DNA of 64,000 nucleotides, from NCBI GenBank assembly GCA_027886185.1, contig WOAB01000869.1, positions 1,116,001 to 1,180,000 of the forward strand, written 5' to 3'. Numbering within the stretch: position 1 is the first letter of the stretch; each line of letters starts with the position of its first letter. The notes beneath the pieces are model-generated. The model saw only the letters and a program-made list of their open reading frames with translations. It ran no database searches and was not told the origin of the DNA. The DNA comes from Rheum nobile. Taxonomy: Eukaryota; Streptophyta; Magnoliopsida; Caryophyllales; Polygonaceae. Shown one piece after another: positions 1-12,414 of the stretch. Made by a program: the position numbers and the translations under genes.

Positions 1-345
1 AATATTTAAAATGCAAGCAAGCGAACAGAAAGTACATCAGAATAATGAATAAGTGCAAGCGAATAGAACGAAAGTGCAAGCTGTTAAACAAAAGTGCAAG
101 TGGTTAAAGAGGAAGTGCAAATGAATAAAAAAAAAGTGCAAAAAAAGAATTAGAAAAGCTGGAGCGAAAAAAAGAAGGCTGAAGCGAAAAACTGGAGCGA
201 AGAAATAAATAAATTAGAAAGCGTGTGTAACAATGCAAAAAACTGAAGCAAATCGGACGGTTAAAAAACTTTCGTATTTTGTACTTTAAGCCGCTTTCGC
301 ACTTGACACTTTTTCTAAATTTAATAGACTGATGACTCAATACAA
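1..345. repeat. Arm of a GTGCAAG foldback repeat (partial)
   Basis: The first 290 bases contain short AT-rich spacers around repeated AGTGCAAG words. About 255-282 reads CTTTCGTATTTTGTACTTTAAG. The stretch is close to the reverse complement of 50390-50720, so it is one arm of the same dispersed element whose full copy lies at about 50383-51490. The other arm is outside the window. The small minus-strand open frame across 104-340 is low-complexity translation of the repeat, not a gene. Confidence 0.7.
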
Positions 346-861
346 GATATTTTGAGTAAAATCATAAAGCTCAATCTTATTAGGTAGGTCTAGAGATATC
401 GATCATCATATCATACTCTATTAATTTTATAGAAGCTAGCTTAATTGATTAAGTCGTTAATCAAGTTTAAGTCAAGAAACCCATGTAATTATCCAAGAAC
501 AATCCACTTCTACGGATTGGGTGGGTAAGATCTATATTCCCGTCAAATTGATACAAAACAAAGCATAATCTTGGGGATTAAGATTGAGATCTTCATCGTA
601 GACCAGACTTAGAAATAAAATTACACTATACATATTCATAAACTTTCACATCAAAAATATATCCTCTCTTTAATTCTTCACTCCGTATCTTTGAATAACA
701 ATTACGACACATGTTAGGCACAAGTGACGTCGTTTTTGTCCCACTCTCCCTAGCTAGAAAATCTCTCCTTCTCTCTCCAACCAAGATTTTTCCACCATCA
801 TCACCACAATTAAATTTCCATGCAAAAATCCATATTTAATTCCAATAATTCAATTCCTCCC
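346..861. other. 5' flank of the cytokinin dehydrogenase gene
   Basis: AT-rich single-copy sequence with no gene that I can see. It becomes CT-rich near 750-790, as plant leaders often do. GTGACGTCG at 723-731 holds a TGACG/ACGTC core resembling a bZIP site; this is a motif match only. Confidence 0.5.
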
Positions 862-868
862 TATAAAT
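862..868 (+). promoter_or_regulatory. Candidate TATA box of the CKX gene
   Basis: TATAAAT sits in CCCTATAAATTTACC, about 46 bases before the chosen ATG at 914. That spacing would give a very short leader. An out-of-frame ATG at 820 lies upstream of this box and would not be in the transcript if the box is used. Confidence 0.4.
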
Positions 869-913
869 TTACCCACCTCCCCAATTTTAACCCTCAAAAA
901 CCCACCTCAAAAA

Positions 914-3900
914 ATGGCCAAATTCTTCAACCAATCTCTCAAAATTATCCCATCATCATTCACAATAATCCTCCTCTTAACTCACCTAATCTCCATCTTA
1001 ACAAAGCTAATATCCTACACATGGAGATTAATCAACCCCACCACCAAAACCACGTCCTACTTCACCGAGATCCTCCACATTGCCACCCGCCTCCGCACCG
1101 ACCCCGACGCGGTGGGCCCCGCGTCGACCGACTTCGGCAACTCAACCACACGCGCCCCCGCCGCCGTCTTCTACCCTTCCTCACCAAACGACGTCGTTTC
1201 ACTCCTCAAACTCTCAAACAGCCTCGCCGCGGGCCCGTTTACCGTCGCAGCGAGGGGCCGGGGCCACTCCTTGAAGGGCCAAGCCACGGCGGAGCACGGC
1301 GTCGTTATTGAGATGGCCTCTTTGGGGAATAAAAAGGGAGGGGAGAGAATTAGGGTTTTTAGAAACCCTAATCAAGAATCGAAATTAGGGTTTTGTGGGT
1401 TCGTTGATGCGGGAGGAGAGCAATTGTGGATTGATGTGTTGAATAAGTGTGTTGAGGAGGGTTTGGCGCCAGTTTCTTGGACGGATTATTTGTATTTGAC
1501 CGTTGGTGGAACTCTCTCTAACGGCGGAATTAGTGGCCAGGCTTTTCGGTACGGGCCGCAGATTTGTAACGTTCGCGAATTGGACGTTGTTACGGGTGCG
1601 TATAATTCGTCTCGTCTTTAATTTAATTTTGCCCTAGTCATATATTACCTTGGAGATAGCAATTAATCGGGTTTAGTTCTAATCTAGTAGGAAAAATCAA
1701 GATATTTTTTCTTTCATTATATATATATATAATTTTTTTTTTTACTGATTTACATTTTGATTATAGTATTTTAGAATTTTCTTATTAAATTTCTATGGGA
1801 GGGATATATATCTTGACAAAACAGTTTATTTTATCCTATGTCAAGGATAAGGATCCCATTAGCGCTTGATCTTGATATGTGGATCATCCAAAGATTCCAT
1901 GGAATTTTATTTAAAATGCTATTTTTATTTTTATATTTTTTAATTTAGAATTGTAGTTTTAGTATTTATATCCTTTCATATATGAAAGAGTCCATTAAAA
2001 ATCCTATATTTTGTGAAAGTATGTTTTATGTTTTGTCTTAGGCTAGATAACGTCCATAGCTTGGCGTGATTTGTTTATATATGGATGTATAGTTTTGGAT
2101 CTGTTTGGATTCCGTTTTAAAATGTATTAAAATATATTATCTTGTATTAAATTATATTAAATTATCAATTTAATACAAGATAATGTATTTTAATATATTC
2201 TATTTGGAATTCAAACGGACCCTTTGTCTCAATAGGTACAAAACTACTTAATAAATCGGTTTTTCTAACCTCTATATTAGAAGTGTATATGTTAATTTCG
2301 ATAAATAAAAAGTTAATTAAAAGTCGTATATAAATTAATATAGGAGAATATTTTTTCAAAACTGATAGGATAGGAAAATATATGAATCATAATCCTTAAA
2401 TTATAAGTGGATTTAGGATAAGATTTTGTATAGCTCTAAAATCCGAATCTAATTATTTATTTTGGAATCACTTTATTTGATGAAATTTGGTGTTTTGAGT
2501 TTCTTGGGTTTGGGTTGAAAAAAGGTAATAATTTTTTTAAAAAAAAGATATAATTTTCTTAATTAGTTACCCACTTTTTTTTTGTGGTGCAGGAAAAGGG
2601 GAGTTGATAAGATGTTCAAGAGAAGAAGAGAGTGAGCTTTTCAATGGAGTACTTGGTGGGCTTGGCCAGTTTGGGATTATTACCAGAGCCAGGATTCCTC
2701 TCCAGCCTGCTCCAAAAAGGGTATATTAATTTCCATTATCAACTAATTATCTATTAATTAATTGCAGTTTCTTGTCATTATCATGTAATTAATTATTAAT
2801 TGCAATCAAAATAATTAAAGTAAGGTTAAAGTTATATATTCAGATAATCATACCTACGCCGGCTACACGTTCAGTATTGTTCCCTCAAAGGGAAGAGTGC
2901 TCCACTTTTGAACTGCACACATAATTGTGACAAGAAAAAAAATCACTTAAGAAGTCAACATTATATTGCTGCTGGTTAAACAGAAATTAAAATCAATATT
3001 AACTTTTTAGACTTTTATAGTTGTAATACAATTCTCCCATTATAAGTTTAAAAAGACATTAGTGTTAAGAGGTTAAAAAGTACTATAATTAATTGACATA
3101 TAAATGTATTTTAATTCAATTCATAAATTTTTAATAATTATGTACAAAAGAAGATTGTAAGTATAATTGGGGAATGTAGAAAAAAGTAATGAGGTTTTTG
3201 AGAAAAACAAAAGCACATGAAATTTGTATAATCATTTTTTTGTCTTTGAACTAAAATAGGAAACCTGAAAAGCTGGGTCTGGTTTGTAATTATCTTCTCA
3301 TTAATTAGTTGTAATAGCCCTTTATCTTCTCATAATACAAGTGCTACTTAGTTAGAAGGACATTATTTGTAAGAATAAGTTAGATTTACTAATTGCTTAT
3401 TATGGTGGATGTGTACACTGTTAAGTTATTTTGAATAATTAATTATACTTGCACGACTAAGACAATCTAAAAATTTGTATTGAATTTCATCTTTCTATCC
3501 CTTAGTTTTAAGGGTCGTGATTAAATTTAAATATTTAGATTTTTAAAACATATATAGTTTATCAAAAAAGTAAAGACAGATTCTGTTGGTTTCTGAATTT
3601 TTTCAACTCTACTAATAGTTAAAAATCTTATTAACACTAATAAAGTTTTATTGTTTACTTTGTTCTTTCTCTTTTTACGAACAATTATAATTTTTTATTT
3701 TTTGTACATATTTTGTGATGATAAATTTGTGAAAAGATGTTCAAATCTACCAATAGATTTTTACTTAAACACTATATACGGTATAGATCTAATTAGTACA
3801 TTAACAAAATTTAGGTAAAGAGTTAATTAATAAATTATGGATGGCGTAAAACGACGGAAGATTCGTTTAGTTGTTGACTTAGGTCACACAGTCATTTCAC

Positions 3901-5997
3901 CCATGACAAATTGGTCAACACGTTACAAATAAAGAGGATTTTTTTTTTTTGAAAAAAATAAGCAATTAAATGGGAAAATTGTGTATAGTACGATGTTTCA
4001 CAAGACTAAGTCGTCGATCAGTAGAATGAAGTTAATGGATGATTTGGTTACCAAATACAAGTTATAATTTGATTAGTTATTAATATCCAATGTATATTAG
4101 ATTTTCACAAGACTAAGTCCTCGTCGATCGATAACCAAATCATATACGTAATTGTGATCGAATAAAGGGGAAAAATCAATAAAGATTTTATAAATTTACT
4201 CATAAAGCTAGGGAGTGAGAGATTCTTATAATTTCTAATATTTATTCTTATAAAATCATTGAATTTGGGGGAAAAAACTTTATATGTGTTTTTTTTTAAT
4301 CTATTTGGGGGAAAAATCATTGAAATGGAAGTCAGAGTGAAAATACGTGAATTTTAGTCCCATATAAAAGTTGGAGTGTTAACATTAGGTAACTATTTCA
4401 TCCATCGAATTGAAATGGGATGAGTTGGGTAAATGATCATGTGTGACGTTTTTATTAAGAAATTAATTTTTTAGGAAATTAATCCCCTTTTTCTAAATCT
4501 TATACCCTAAATCCCAAAAAATAATATTTTAGAGAGAAAAATAAAAAAGATAAAAAAAAAAAAAAAAAAATAAACTAATAAGGGATAAAAAAAATACATA
4601 AAAATTAATATGAGTAGTTTTGTTAATTAAAAATTCTTAAAGGGTCAATATGTTCAAAACCCTCATCGAAAGGTTATTGAACTTATGCATGTAGTGGGGC
4701 TAATACAAGTGTTGCGACTTAGGGCGTATAAATATTGTTGAAACTCAATTGTAAATTTCACTAAATTGTATAAATAGATGATATAATACTTTTATTGTCA
4801 ATTATTTTTAGGTTGATTGTTCTTGTTGTTGCTTACTCGTATGATTTCTCAGGTGAAATGGATACGAATGTTGTACGACAACTTTGAAACCTTTGCAAAA
4901 GATCAAGAGCTCTTAATTTCCAAAAACAAGGACATTCAAGGCATCTTCAACGGCTTAAACTACGTAGAAGGAACTCTTTTGATGCCCAAAACGAGCCCTC
5001 CGAACAATTGGAGATCGTCTTTCTTCTCCCTCGCGGATCAGACTAGGATTTCGTCTCTACAAACTCCGAACGGAATCATCTATTGCTTGGAGGTCGCTAA
5101 ATACTATGATCCTTCTTACAACAAGTTCATTGATGAGGTAAGTTTAAGGTCATAACAAATTCATAAACGTGCAGAGGCCGATAATTGAGCTATGTCATGC
5201 TTATCAGCTAAGCTGAGAATTTAACTAACTTATAATACCAATTATCACTTATTAATGAGACTTTTTTTTGCAATCTTTTTTCTTTCTTGTAGGAAGTGGA
5301 AGAACTTCTCAAGGGCTTAGCCGTTCTCCCGGGATTCATCTTTACAAAGGAGTTGTCGTACGTCGAATTCGTTAATAGGGTTCGAGAAGGCGAAATAGAG
5401 CTTCAAGCCAAAGGCCTATGGGATGTTCCGCACCCATGGTTGAACCTTTTCGTTCCTAAATCTCAAATAAGCGACTTCAACTCTCATATCTTTGTCAACA
5501 TCATCGCGAAGCAAGCTAAGGTCATAGGACCGATGCTCGTCTATCCAATGAACCGCGACAAGTACGTTTAGTAACAATACATTAAAATGCATTTTGATGG
5601 TGATTCAAACAGACCCCAAAATGTGTTAATTGTCATAACATGATCAATGGTATGTCGTCTTGAATGCTTATAGATTCGGGTGATTGGCAGGTGGGATGAT
5701 AAGATGTCTACGTCCATACCCGAAGAGGATGTGTTCTACACGGTTGGATTACTACATTCGAGTACGAACGACGAATGGAAGGCCTTATATGAACAAAACA
5801 AGGAGATTTTGAGGTTGTGTGAGGAGAAGGGGATCATGATAAAGCAATATCTACCACATTGTTATGAAGGATTAGCTACTAGCAAGGAAGAGTTTTGGAA
5901 GAAGCATTTTGGGAAGAAATGGAGAAAGTTTGAGCAAAGGAAATCAAGGTTTGATCCCAAGATGATATTGTCTCCTGGGCAAAGAATATTCAATTAG
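914..5997 (+). CDS. CKX: Cytokinin dehydrogenase (cytokinin oxidase), CKX3-like, five exons
   Basis: Oxidative removal of the cytokinin N6 side chain by an FAD enzyme. Exons read from GT/AG sites and frame: 914-1595, 2593-2720, 4853-5137, 5293-5561, 5691-5997. They join in frame to 1671 nt, a 556-residue protein, within the usual CKX range. The N-terminus (about 12-40) is hydrophobic, a likely secretory signal or anchor. The FAD_binding_4 domain holds GRGHS with the covalent-FAD histidine at H118; most family members have GHGHS. SWTDYL (D191, equivalent of the catalytic aspartate) and LTVGGTLSN follow. Exon 2 encodes GKGELIRCS and GLGQFGIITRARI. The C-terminal cytokinin-binding domain has NNWRSSF, KGLWDVPHPWLNLFVPKS and the family ending PGQRIF. 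The five-exon layout is typical of plant CKX genes. The words PVSWTDYLYL and GISGQAFRYGPQ suggest the CKX3/CKX5 side of the family. No lesion was seen. Confidence 0.93.
2096..2223. repeat. Palindromic AT-rich MITE in CKX intron 1
   Basis: Left end GGATCTGTTTGGATTCC and right end GGAATTCAAACGGACCC are inverted copies, and the inside (TTAATACAAGATAATGTATT and its complement) folds back almost completely around position 2164. The same TCCGTTTGGAT/ATCCAAACGGA ends recur at about 8733-8810, 9137-9152, 9579-9592, 25853-25940, 26254 and 26701, so this is a family of small non-autonomous elements. Confidence 0.6.
2721..4852 (+). other. Long intron 2 of the CKX gene
   Basis: 2132 bases, AT-rich, between a GTATAT donor and a TCTCAG acceptor. 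It holds no protein domain. A short direct repeat around CACAAGACTAAGTC occurs at about 3998 and 4107, each followed by a GTCGATC word. A poly(A) tract lies near 4551-4571. Confidence 0.6.
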
Positions 5998-6582
5998 TTA
6001 TGTGGACAAATGAAAAATAAACTATAGCTTTTTAGGTGATTGTTATATAGTTAGTGTAAGGTACGTATGAATGTTATGGTTTGAATCGAAAATGATGTGT
6101 ATTTAACATAGGGCACTTTTTTTTAAAGAAAATCAGTCACTTCCTTTATGATATATAAAGAACTACAAACAGAAAATTCAGTAAGAATATAGGAAGGAAA
6201 CAAAATATAGTACACTATGCAGTTAATTTAATTTCAGTGGACACATCACTCTTGAATCAAACATAAGGTTGTATTTTGTACAGTAATTCATATGATTCAT
6301 TTGATTTTGTTATAGACTATTATTATCATGTGTCCCGGTGCCTTACACGGATATGTCCATATATTTTAAAAATGAATTTAATTTTGTTTATAGTATGTAA
6401 AATATAAAAGATAATTATATAGGAAAATTAACATGATGTCTTGATTTGAATAATTTATAAGGTGTATTTTATGATGAAAATTGAAGATATATGTGTTAAT
6501 TTATATTAATAGAAGAAAATATAAATTAGAAATTTTATATGATTATTAAAAATAAAACTACACTAAAATAAAACTGCATATT

Positions 6583-6825
6583 GTATTCTTTATAATGGAG
6601 TTTACGGACAATTTATTCACCCTTATTAAATCATGAATACTAATTAAGTATGATAATAATATTTTTGGTAAGTGCATAATTATATGTTAACTATTTACGA
6701 ACCATCTATCTATATATATCTTTATAATGGAGTTTACGGACCATTAACGTACATATTATATTATGAACACTGATTAAGTATAATAATAATAATAATTTTG
6801 GTAAGTGCATAATTATCATGTACAA
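6583..6825. repeat. Imperfect tandem duplication of about 135 bp
   Basis: TTTATAATGGAGTTTACGGA occurs at about 6589 and 6720, and each copy runs on to GGTAAGTGCATAATTAT (about 6667 and 6802). The rest of the spacer 5998-7347 is AT-rich and I see no gene in it. Confidence 0.6.
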
Positions 6826-7347
6826 TGAAAAATATTTTGGGGTGGTAATTTAGGAAATTTGTATAGATAAAAGATAAAATAAATTGTAAATAGAATAAGG
6901 GTGAATAAGTCAATATACATAATTATTTGAAGACGTAATATAATTAGATAAACGATACGTAGGATAGATAATTACGACTTTAGTAGTAGTATATAGAATA
7001 TAGATTTGCTATATAGTTCGTTAATACAAACAACTAATAATTATTTTGTTGTGTCAAAACAAAGACTACTTAAAACAAAATAAAAAACACATACTTTGTA
7101 CTTACCAAGATCAATTTGTGTATTCATTCAAAAAGAAGGCTAATTCATCGAGTGTATTGATTTAATTTGTGCTTACTGGCCAAGATTAAGTGCGGACAAT
7201 TTTGTGAGGAATCTCAATCTATATTCAAATTAGTTCACGTAGAAACCCCGTAATACAATATCGTATTCCTCTTTTTATAATAACAAACATAATAACTTAA
7301 TTCTAAAGATAAGGGAAATAAACTAACACTAAATGAGTTGTATATAC

Positions 7348-8094
7348 TGTCAAAGTCCGTGGGCCCATAGACTGGGGGTCGTGCGGACACGAGCGTATAG
7401 GCGCAGATAGGCCCAGTACATAAGTCAAATGAGGTTTCATCCTAAAACCAATTGACAATAGGAGGAGTAGCCCATCAAACTTATATACTAGACAAGTTAT
7501 GTCCCAACTTTCGATGTGAGACATTTATATTCCAACACGCCCCCGCAAGTGCAACGGGCGGGCAATTGGTCAGGCCCAGTTGACACTTGGACAACCGGAT
7601 GTGGATGGGCATCTCAATCTCTTTATAGCCAGACCCAACCGGGTGTGGGTGGGCCAATTGGTTTTAGGATGGAACCCCATTGGGCTTATGTACTGGGCTT
7701 ATCTGCGCCTATGCGCTCGTGTCCGCACGACCCCAGTCAATGAGCCCACGGACTTTGAAATGGTATCAGAGCGGGTTCGGTCATGGGTCCCTTTCTTGGG
7801 TTTGTTGGGTCTGACTATAAAGAGATTGAGATGCCCACCCACACCCGTTTGTCCAAGTGTCAACTGGGCCTGACCAATTGCCCGCCCGTTGCACTTGCGG
7901 GGACGTGTTGGAATATAAATGTCCAACATCGAAAGTTGGGACATAACTTGCCTAATATATAAGTTTGATGGGCTACTCCTCCTATTGTCAATTGATTTTA
8001 GGATGGAACCTCATTGGGCTTATATACTGAGCTTATCTGCGCCTATGCGCTCGTGTTCGCACGTCCCTAGTCATTGGGCCCACGGACTTTGACA
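7348..8094. mobile_element. TRIM-type LTR retroelement with inverted LTRs
   Basis: A 189-bp LTR at 7906-8094 (TGTTGGAATATAAATG to GGACTTTGACA) is repeated in reverse orientation at 7348-7537. Between them lie a reversed internal piece (7538-7654), the second half of a forward LTR (7655-7760), a primer-binding site TGGTATCAGAGC at 7761-7772 matching initiator tRNA-Met, and a short forward internal region to 7905. The outer flanks TATAC (7343-7347) and CATAC (8095-8099) match at four of five bases, so the whole inverted unit may have inserted at once. There is no coding capacity, as expected for a TRIM. The small open frames in it are chance. Confidence 0.75.
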
Positions 8095-8889
8095 CATACA
8101 GACTAGGATAATGGGATTATGGGAATAAACAAAATTAACTCCAATAATCATTAAAACTAAATCCTAAAAACAGAAAAATAGACATAATTAGAAATTAATT
8201 AACTAAAAGCATGAATGTATTACATTATGCGACATACGTTTAACAACATAGTGTGCAACAAAATTACTCGATCACTTTCCACTTAATATCCTTTGACCAT
8301 GTGGCACAAGATAAGATTAAGATTAGTAATCTTACTACAACCAACATTATGTTGGTTTACTAGTTTGATTTAAAGGTATCAGATTCAATTTCTATTAAAA
8401 ACGTGTATGGAGAAACTAATATTAAGAGAAGACTACTACTTCGTATTCTAATAGACAAAAAAATGAGTTATCTTACTAATTATCTCTTCATTCAGATGAC
8501 TATTTTCAAGTTTTAAATATCCATGGGCCACGAAATAAAAAGGAAGCTGGACATGGTCCATCGATCCAATCCAGAATTTGTTTGGGCTTCAGCCCAAGCC
8601 CATTAAAATTGTATAGCCCAATTCCCACATGAAACCCAGGAATATGAAATTGTTGTTGCTGGTAATTGGTACAAGAACAAGACCTCTCTGTATGCTCTAC
8701 TTTCACCACACATTGTATCCAACATTGATCTTAGGTTCCGTTTGGATCGCCAGCAAAATGCATTTTAATGTATTAAACTATAAAGTTTTAGGGTCCGTTT
8801 GGATCGCGTTCTTAGTTTGAACAAATTATTTGGTGCAATAATAACACAACAAGCGAGGATTATTAGGGCAAACGAAGTGTCTAGCCGAC
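8095..8889. other. Spacer between the TRIM and hydrolase copy 1
   Basis: AT-rich sequence without a recognisable gene. About 8733-8815 holds two GGGTCCGTTTGGATCGC-type ends in the same orientation around a short AT-rich core, a fragment of the MITE family seen in CKX intron 1. Confidence 0.5.
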
Positions 8890-11800
8890 TCATACTGAAA
8901 CGGTGTCGTTGTCCTGCTGAATGCACGCCTTGATGAAGTCCACCACCACCGAAACCAGCTCCTCCTGGTGGTTGTTGTAGCAATGGTCAGCCCCTTCGAC
9001 GATATGAAGTTTGTGGTTAGGTACGATCTTTGCAAACTCGTAAGCATCTTCAACCGGGATGATTTCGTCTGCTGAACCATGGACGGTCAAAACCCTGCAT
9101 TTTAATGTAAGATAGTGCAATTTAATACATTATCATCGGAATCCAAACGGACCCAAAATCATGAGTCATTTATGCTAGTTTACGTGAAACTACCTGTTAA
9201 AAAGGAAATTACACTTAACCTCCCATCCAATCTTCTAAGTGGTATAATGTAACTTCCTTTTAAACGGGTGGTTTCATGCAAACGAGCCTAAATAGAGGTG
9301 GTCTTGTGTAATTAGAGTATTTTTATGCAGTTTACTTACAATGTGCTATAGGTAAATAGTGCCATTAGCAATATCTGTGTAATTAGAGCATTTTATGCAG
9401 TTTACTGACAATAGAGGTGGTCTTGTGTAATTAAAGCATTTTTGCATAGTTTCGGGTCCTTCGGGTTCGGATCCTTCTTGACCCAGTGACTTTCGGTTCG
9501 GGTCTCGACCCACAAAATTCGGTTCGGGTCGCTTTTTCACATGTCTAATTAAAATGCAATTTAATACATTATCATCGTAATCCAAACGGACCCAAAATCA
9601 TAAGTAGTTCATGCTAGTTTACGCGAAACTACCCGTTAAAAGGAAACTACACTTAACCTCCCATAACACAGTCCAATATATTGAAATGCTACATCTTCTA
9701 AGTGGTATGATGTAACTTTGCTTTAAACGGGTTGTTTCATGCAAATGAGCCTAAATAGAAGGTGGTCCTGTGTAATTAGAGTATTTTATGCAGTTTACTG
9801 ACAATGTGCTATAGGTAAATAGTGACATTAGCAATATTTGTGTATACAATCTATCTAACCTGCAATCTTTGTCAATCTTCTCAGAGACTTCGTGCATATT
9901 TGTGTTCAAGCGTTCCGCCATACTTTCCTTGGTCACGCAGTAAATAACTTTTCCTGAATACGCGTAAAATGTTACTAACAAAAAAATAACGTCAATGCAC
10001 GAACGAGAAACCGGATCTGACCTCCTTGTTCGACATCAATGTATCCCTCCTTGTTGAGCCTTTCCATGAAGTCTTCACCCAACCGTTCGGCTATGCCTCT
10101 CTTCATGTTATAGCGACCAGAAAGATTGACAATTGCTCGAACGTCATGAAACTTTGAAGCATATACTAAAACGTCATCACCTCCTGCAAACGTCCATATC
10201 AAACTGAGGGTCCGTTTGGCAACTGTCTTTATAAAGACTTCTTTTTTGAAAAGTACTATTTAAATTTTGAATTTTGTATGATACAAGAAAACGTGTATAG
10301 AAGCCATGACAAGTACCTTTGCTATGCCCAACAACAGCGCTCACCACACGGTTTGCGCCATTGAAGTGTTTGACAACAGCGTCTATGTCATCCGCTTCTT
10401 TTGCATAGTTTCCGTATGCAAAAGAACCTTCACTTTCCCTGCAAAAATTACAATTTTTTAACAGTTCTTGATTCATAAATCATCCCTAAATTCATTGTCA
10501 AACTCCAAATTTCTGGTCCTAAAAGGTGAATTGGTTACCCGTTCCCAGAGAAATCAAAACGGAAGGCAGTGATTCCTTCCGCCTCCAGTCCAGTAGCGAG
10601 GTTCACCATGGTTTTCTCGTTCTGTATGTGAAAACAACAAGAAACGCTACGAACTCAGCACCCAACAGAATAACAAGAAACAACGAATCTTAGTACGAGA
10701 AACTACCGAATGAAGCAACAATCCTGTAGAAATGTACATTTGAAGTGCAAGGGTTCAGGAAAATGAGTTTCACTTATAGAATTTTTACTTATGCAGTTAT
10801 GCTATGTTTGGTAAAGAGTTTATATAGTGTTTATTTTCAAAAAGTATTTATAAACAGAAAACTATTTATAAACACACTCACCTAACAAACCCTTAGTACA
10901 AGCATTTGTATATGAAAAACTAGATTTCAAGGAACAAAATTTTCTAGAACTCGGTCGTACAGAAAGGCATGATCTGCAACAAAACGTTAACTCTTATTTT
11001 GTATATTTTTCTAAAAACCAATTCAAAAAGAGCACACATCTAGGATTGAACGATATTTTGTCACACGGGACCACAGATCAACACGTTCGTAAAATTCACA
11101 CAAAACAATTTTGCTGAAAACTATGAACTACCTTACTCGAAGTGAAACCATGGCAGACTACTACGATCTCTTTAGAACCCGTGTCATGTAATATCCCAAC
11201 CAATTTCTCTCCATTTTTGTTTGGAATGATGACTCTTTCCTGCTGAGCTGTTGAAAAGATACAGAAACACTGTTAAAAAGCAAGAACACTGGTTTCACCT
11301 TGCAATATAAACTATCACAATTCAAGACAAACAATCTCTACATGGAAAAAAACTCGTAAAAGAAACAAAAATCATTCCATTATTAGGCAATCTAGACAAT
11401 AAGGTTTCAGTGAGTGATAAGGAAGGAATATTTCCTTCCACAAAGAAATAATCTTGCTCAAACAAAGATCAATTGCTCCTGTCTCTTTCCATGGTCTTAA
11501 ATAACCCTAAATGAGTAAATGATAAAAAAGTAAACTTTTTTAGCATTTGAACCTCTTCAGCTACTACAAATTCAAGGTCCCAATATTGTTGGCCTAAATT
11601 CAGGAGCATCGTGATCTTGAACCTTCACTCCTAATAAAGAAAAAGTGTCAAACTAACCCATTTAGAGGCAAAATTAACCCCACTAAGTATCTCAGGAGCA
11701 TCATGATCTTGAACCTTCACTCCTAATAAAGAAAAAGTGTCAAACTAAGTATATCAGGCTTACAAAATTGCATGTCTTCTTCAACTAAAAGGGTTAGTTT

Positions 11801-12333
11801 TGCAAATGGATTTTGAACAGTGGGTCAATTTATCAAATCACTCCCTAAGATACCCGAATCTCTGAGAATTACTCCAAAAACCAGCTCAGAGACCACATAA
11901 TCAACCAATTACAAGCAAGTTTCAATATTTAAACTGCTTCTAATGTTAGCATTTTGATAAACACTAAACATTGCCTACAGGCTACAATAGCATCATCACA
12001 CTCATAAAATTTAAGTAAATTCACAACTTTTCTTCTATTTTTCCGCACTTTTTTCTCGAAGATTGCATAAACCCAGATGCGAAATCGAACAAAATTGTCA
12101 GATTTTGTTTAATTCGGAATAAAAAGCAAATAAGAGAGATGAAATTGACCTGGGTTTAGGGCCATGTAGATGGAAAAGGCTTGTCTGCGTTTAATTGGGA
12201 TTGTTGCAATTGCAAAGCTGAGCTGATTCCTTCGCCGGAAGGAGAATTTGGGAGAAGATAACTTAGGATTCGAGGCTGCCAACAAGTTGTAGTTGGGGTG
12301 CGAGTGTGGTGCTGACGTCGTCAAAGCAGCCAT
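8890..12333 (-). CDS. Alpha/beta hydrolase, seven exons, probably plastid-targeted (copy 1)
   Basis: A serine hydrolase of the alpha/beta-fold superfamily (serine aminopeptidase-like group); substrate unknown. Exons in transcript order: 12333-12150, 11247-11132, 10621-10539, 10438-10317, 10183-10022, 9953-9860, 9094-8890. They join in frame to 966 nt, 321 residues. The fold is shown by VVVCHGFTSSK (oxyanion strand/HG), FRFDFSGNG, the nucleophile elbow GHSKGG with S167, the acid in HGSADEIIPV (D263) and the histidine in GADHCY (H291). The first 60 residues are rich in Ser, Arg and Lys and poor in acids, like a plastid transit peptide (inferred). An upstream in-frame ATG at 12414 would add 27 residues; MAAL at 12333 is preferred because copy 2 lacks that upstream reading. 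Transcribed away from the helicase copy A that follows. Confidence 0.88.
9095..9859 (-). repeat. Repeat-filled last intron of hydrolase copy 1
   Basis: Two related units (about 9137-9420 and 9579-9830) each start with ATCCAAACGGACCCAAAATC, continue through GAAACTACC(T/C)GTTAAA and end with TGCAGTTTACTGACAATGTG-like text. Between them is a GGGTTCGG-rich patch (9465-9535). The intron of copy 2 (26210-26982) has the same make-up. Confidence 0.6.
11602..11747 (-). repeat. 92-bp direct duplication in intron 1 of hydrolase copy 1
   Basis: CAGGAGCATCRTGATCTTGA at about 11602 and 11694, each followed by ACCTTCACTCCTAATAAAG and GTGTCAAACTA. Copy 2 has the unit only once (near 28604), so the duplication arose in copy 1 after the block duplicated, or was lost from copy 2. 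Confidence 0.6.
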
Positions 12334-12414
12334 CTTTTTTGTTGTTGTTGTGGGCTTTTTCCAACTCCACGAATCACGAGCCTTTACTAGTGTTGTTGAG
12401 TGACTTGAGTCCAT

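Noticed and set aside
820..1311. 163-codon frame overlapping CKX exon 1
   Set aside because: Shadow of the GC-rich exon 1 in another frame; proline/histidine/arginine-rich and starting before the likely TATA box.
7761..7772. TGGTATCAGAGC as part of a tRNA gene
   Set aside because: Only the 12 bases complementary to the tRNA 3' end are present, at the inner edge of an LTR: a primer-binding site.
7516..7944. Overlapping 75-97-codon frames on both strands
   Set aside because: They lie in the LTRs and internal palindrome of the TRIM, which codes for nothing.
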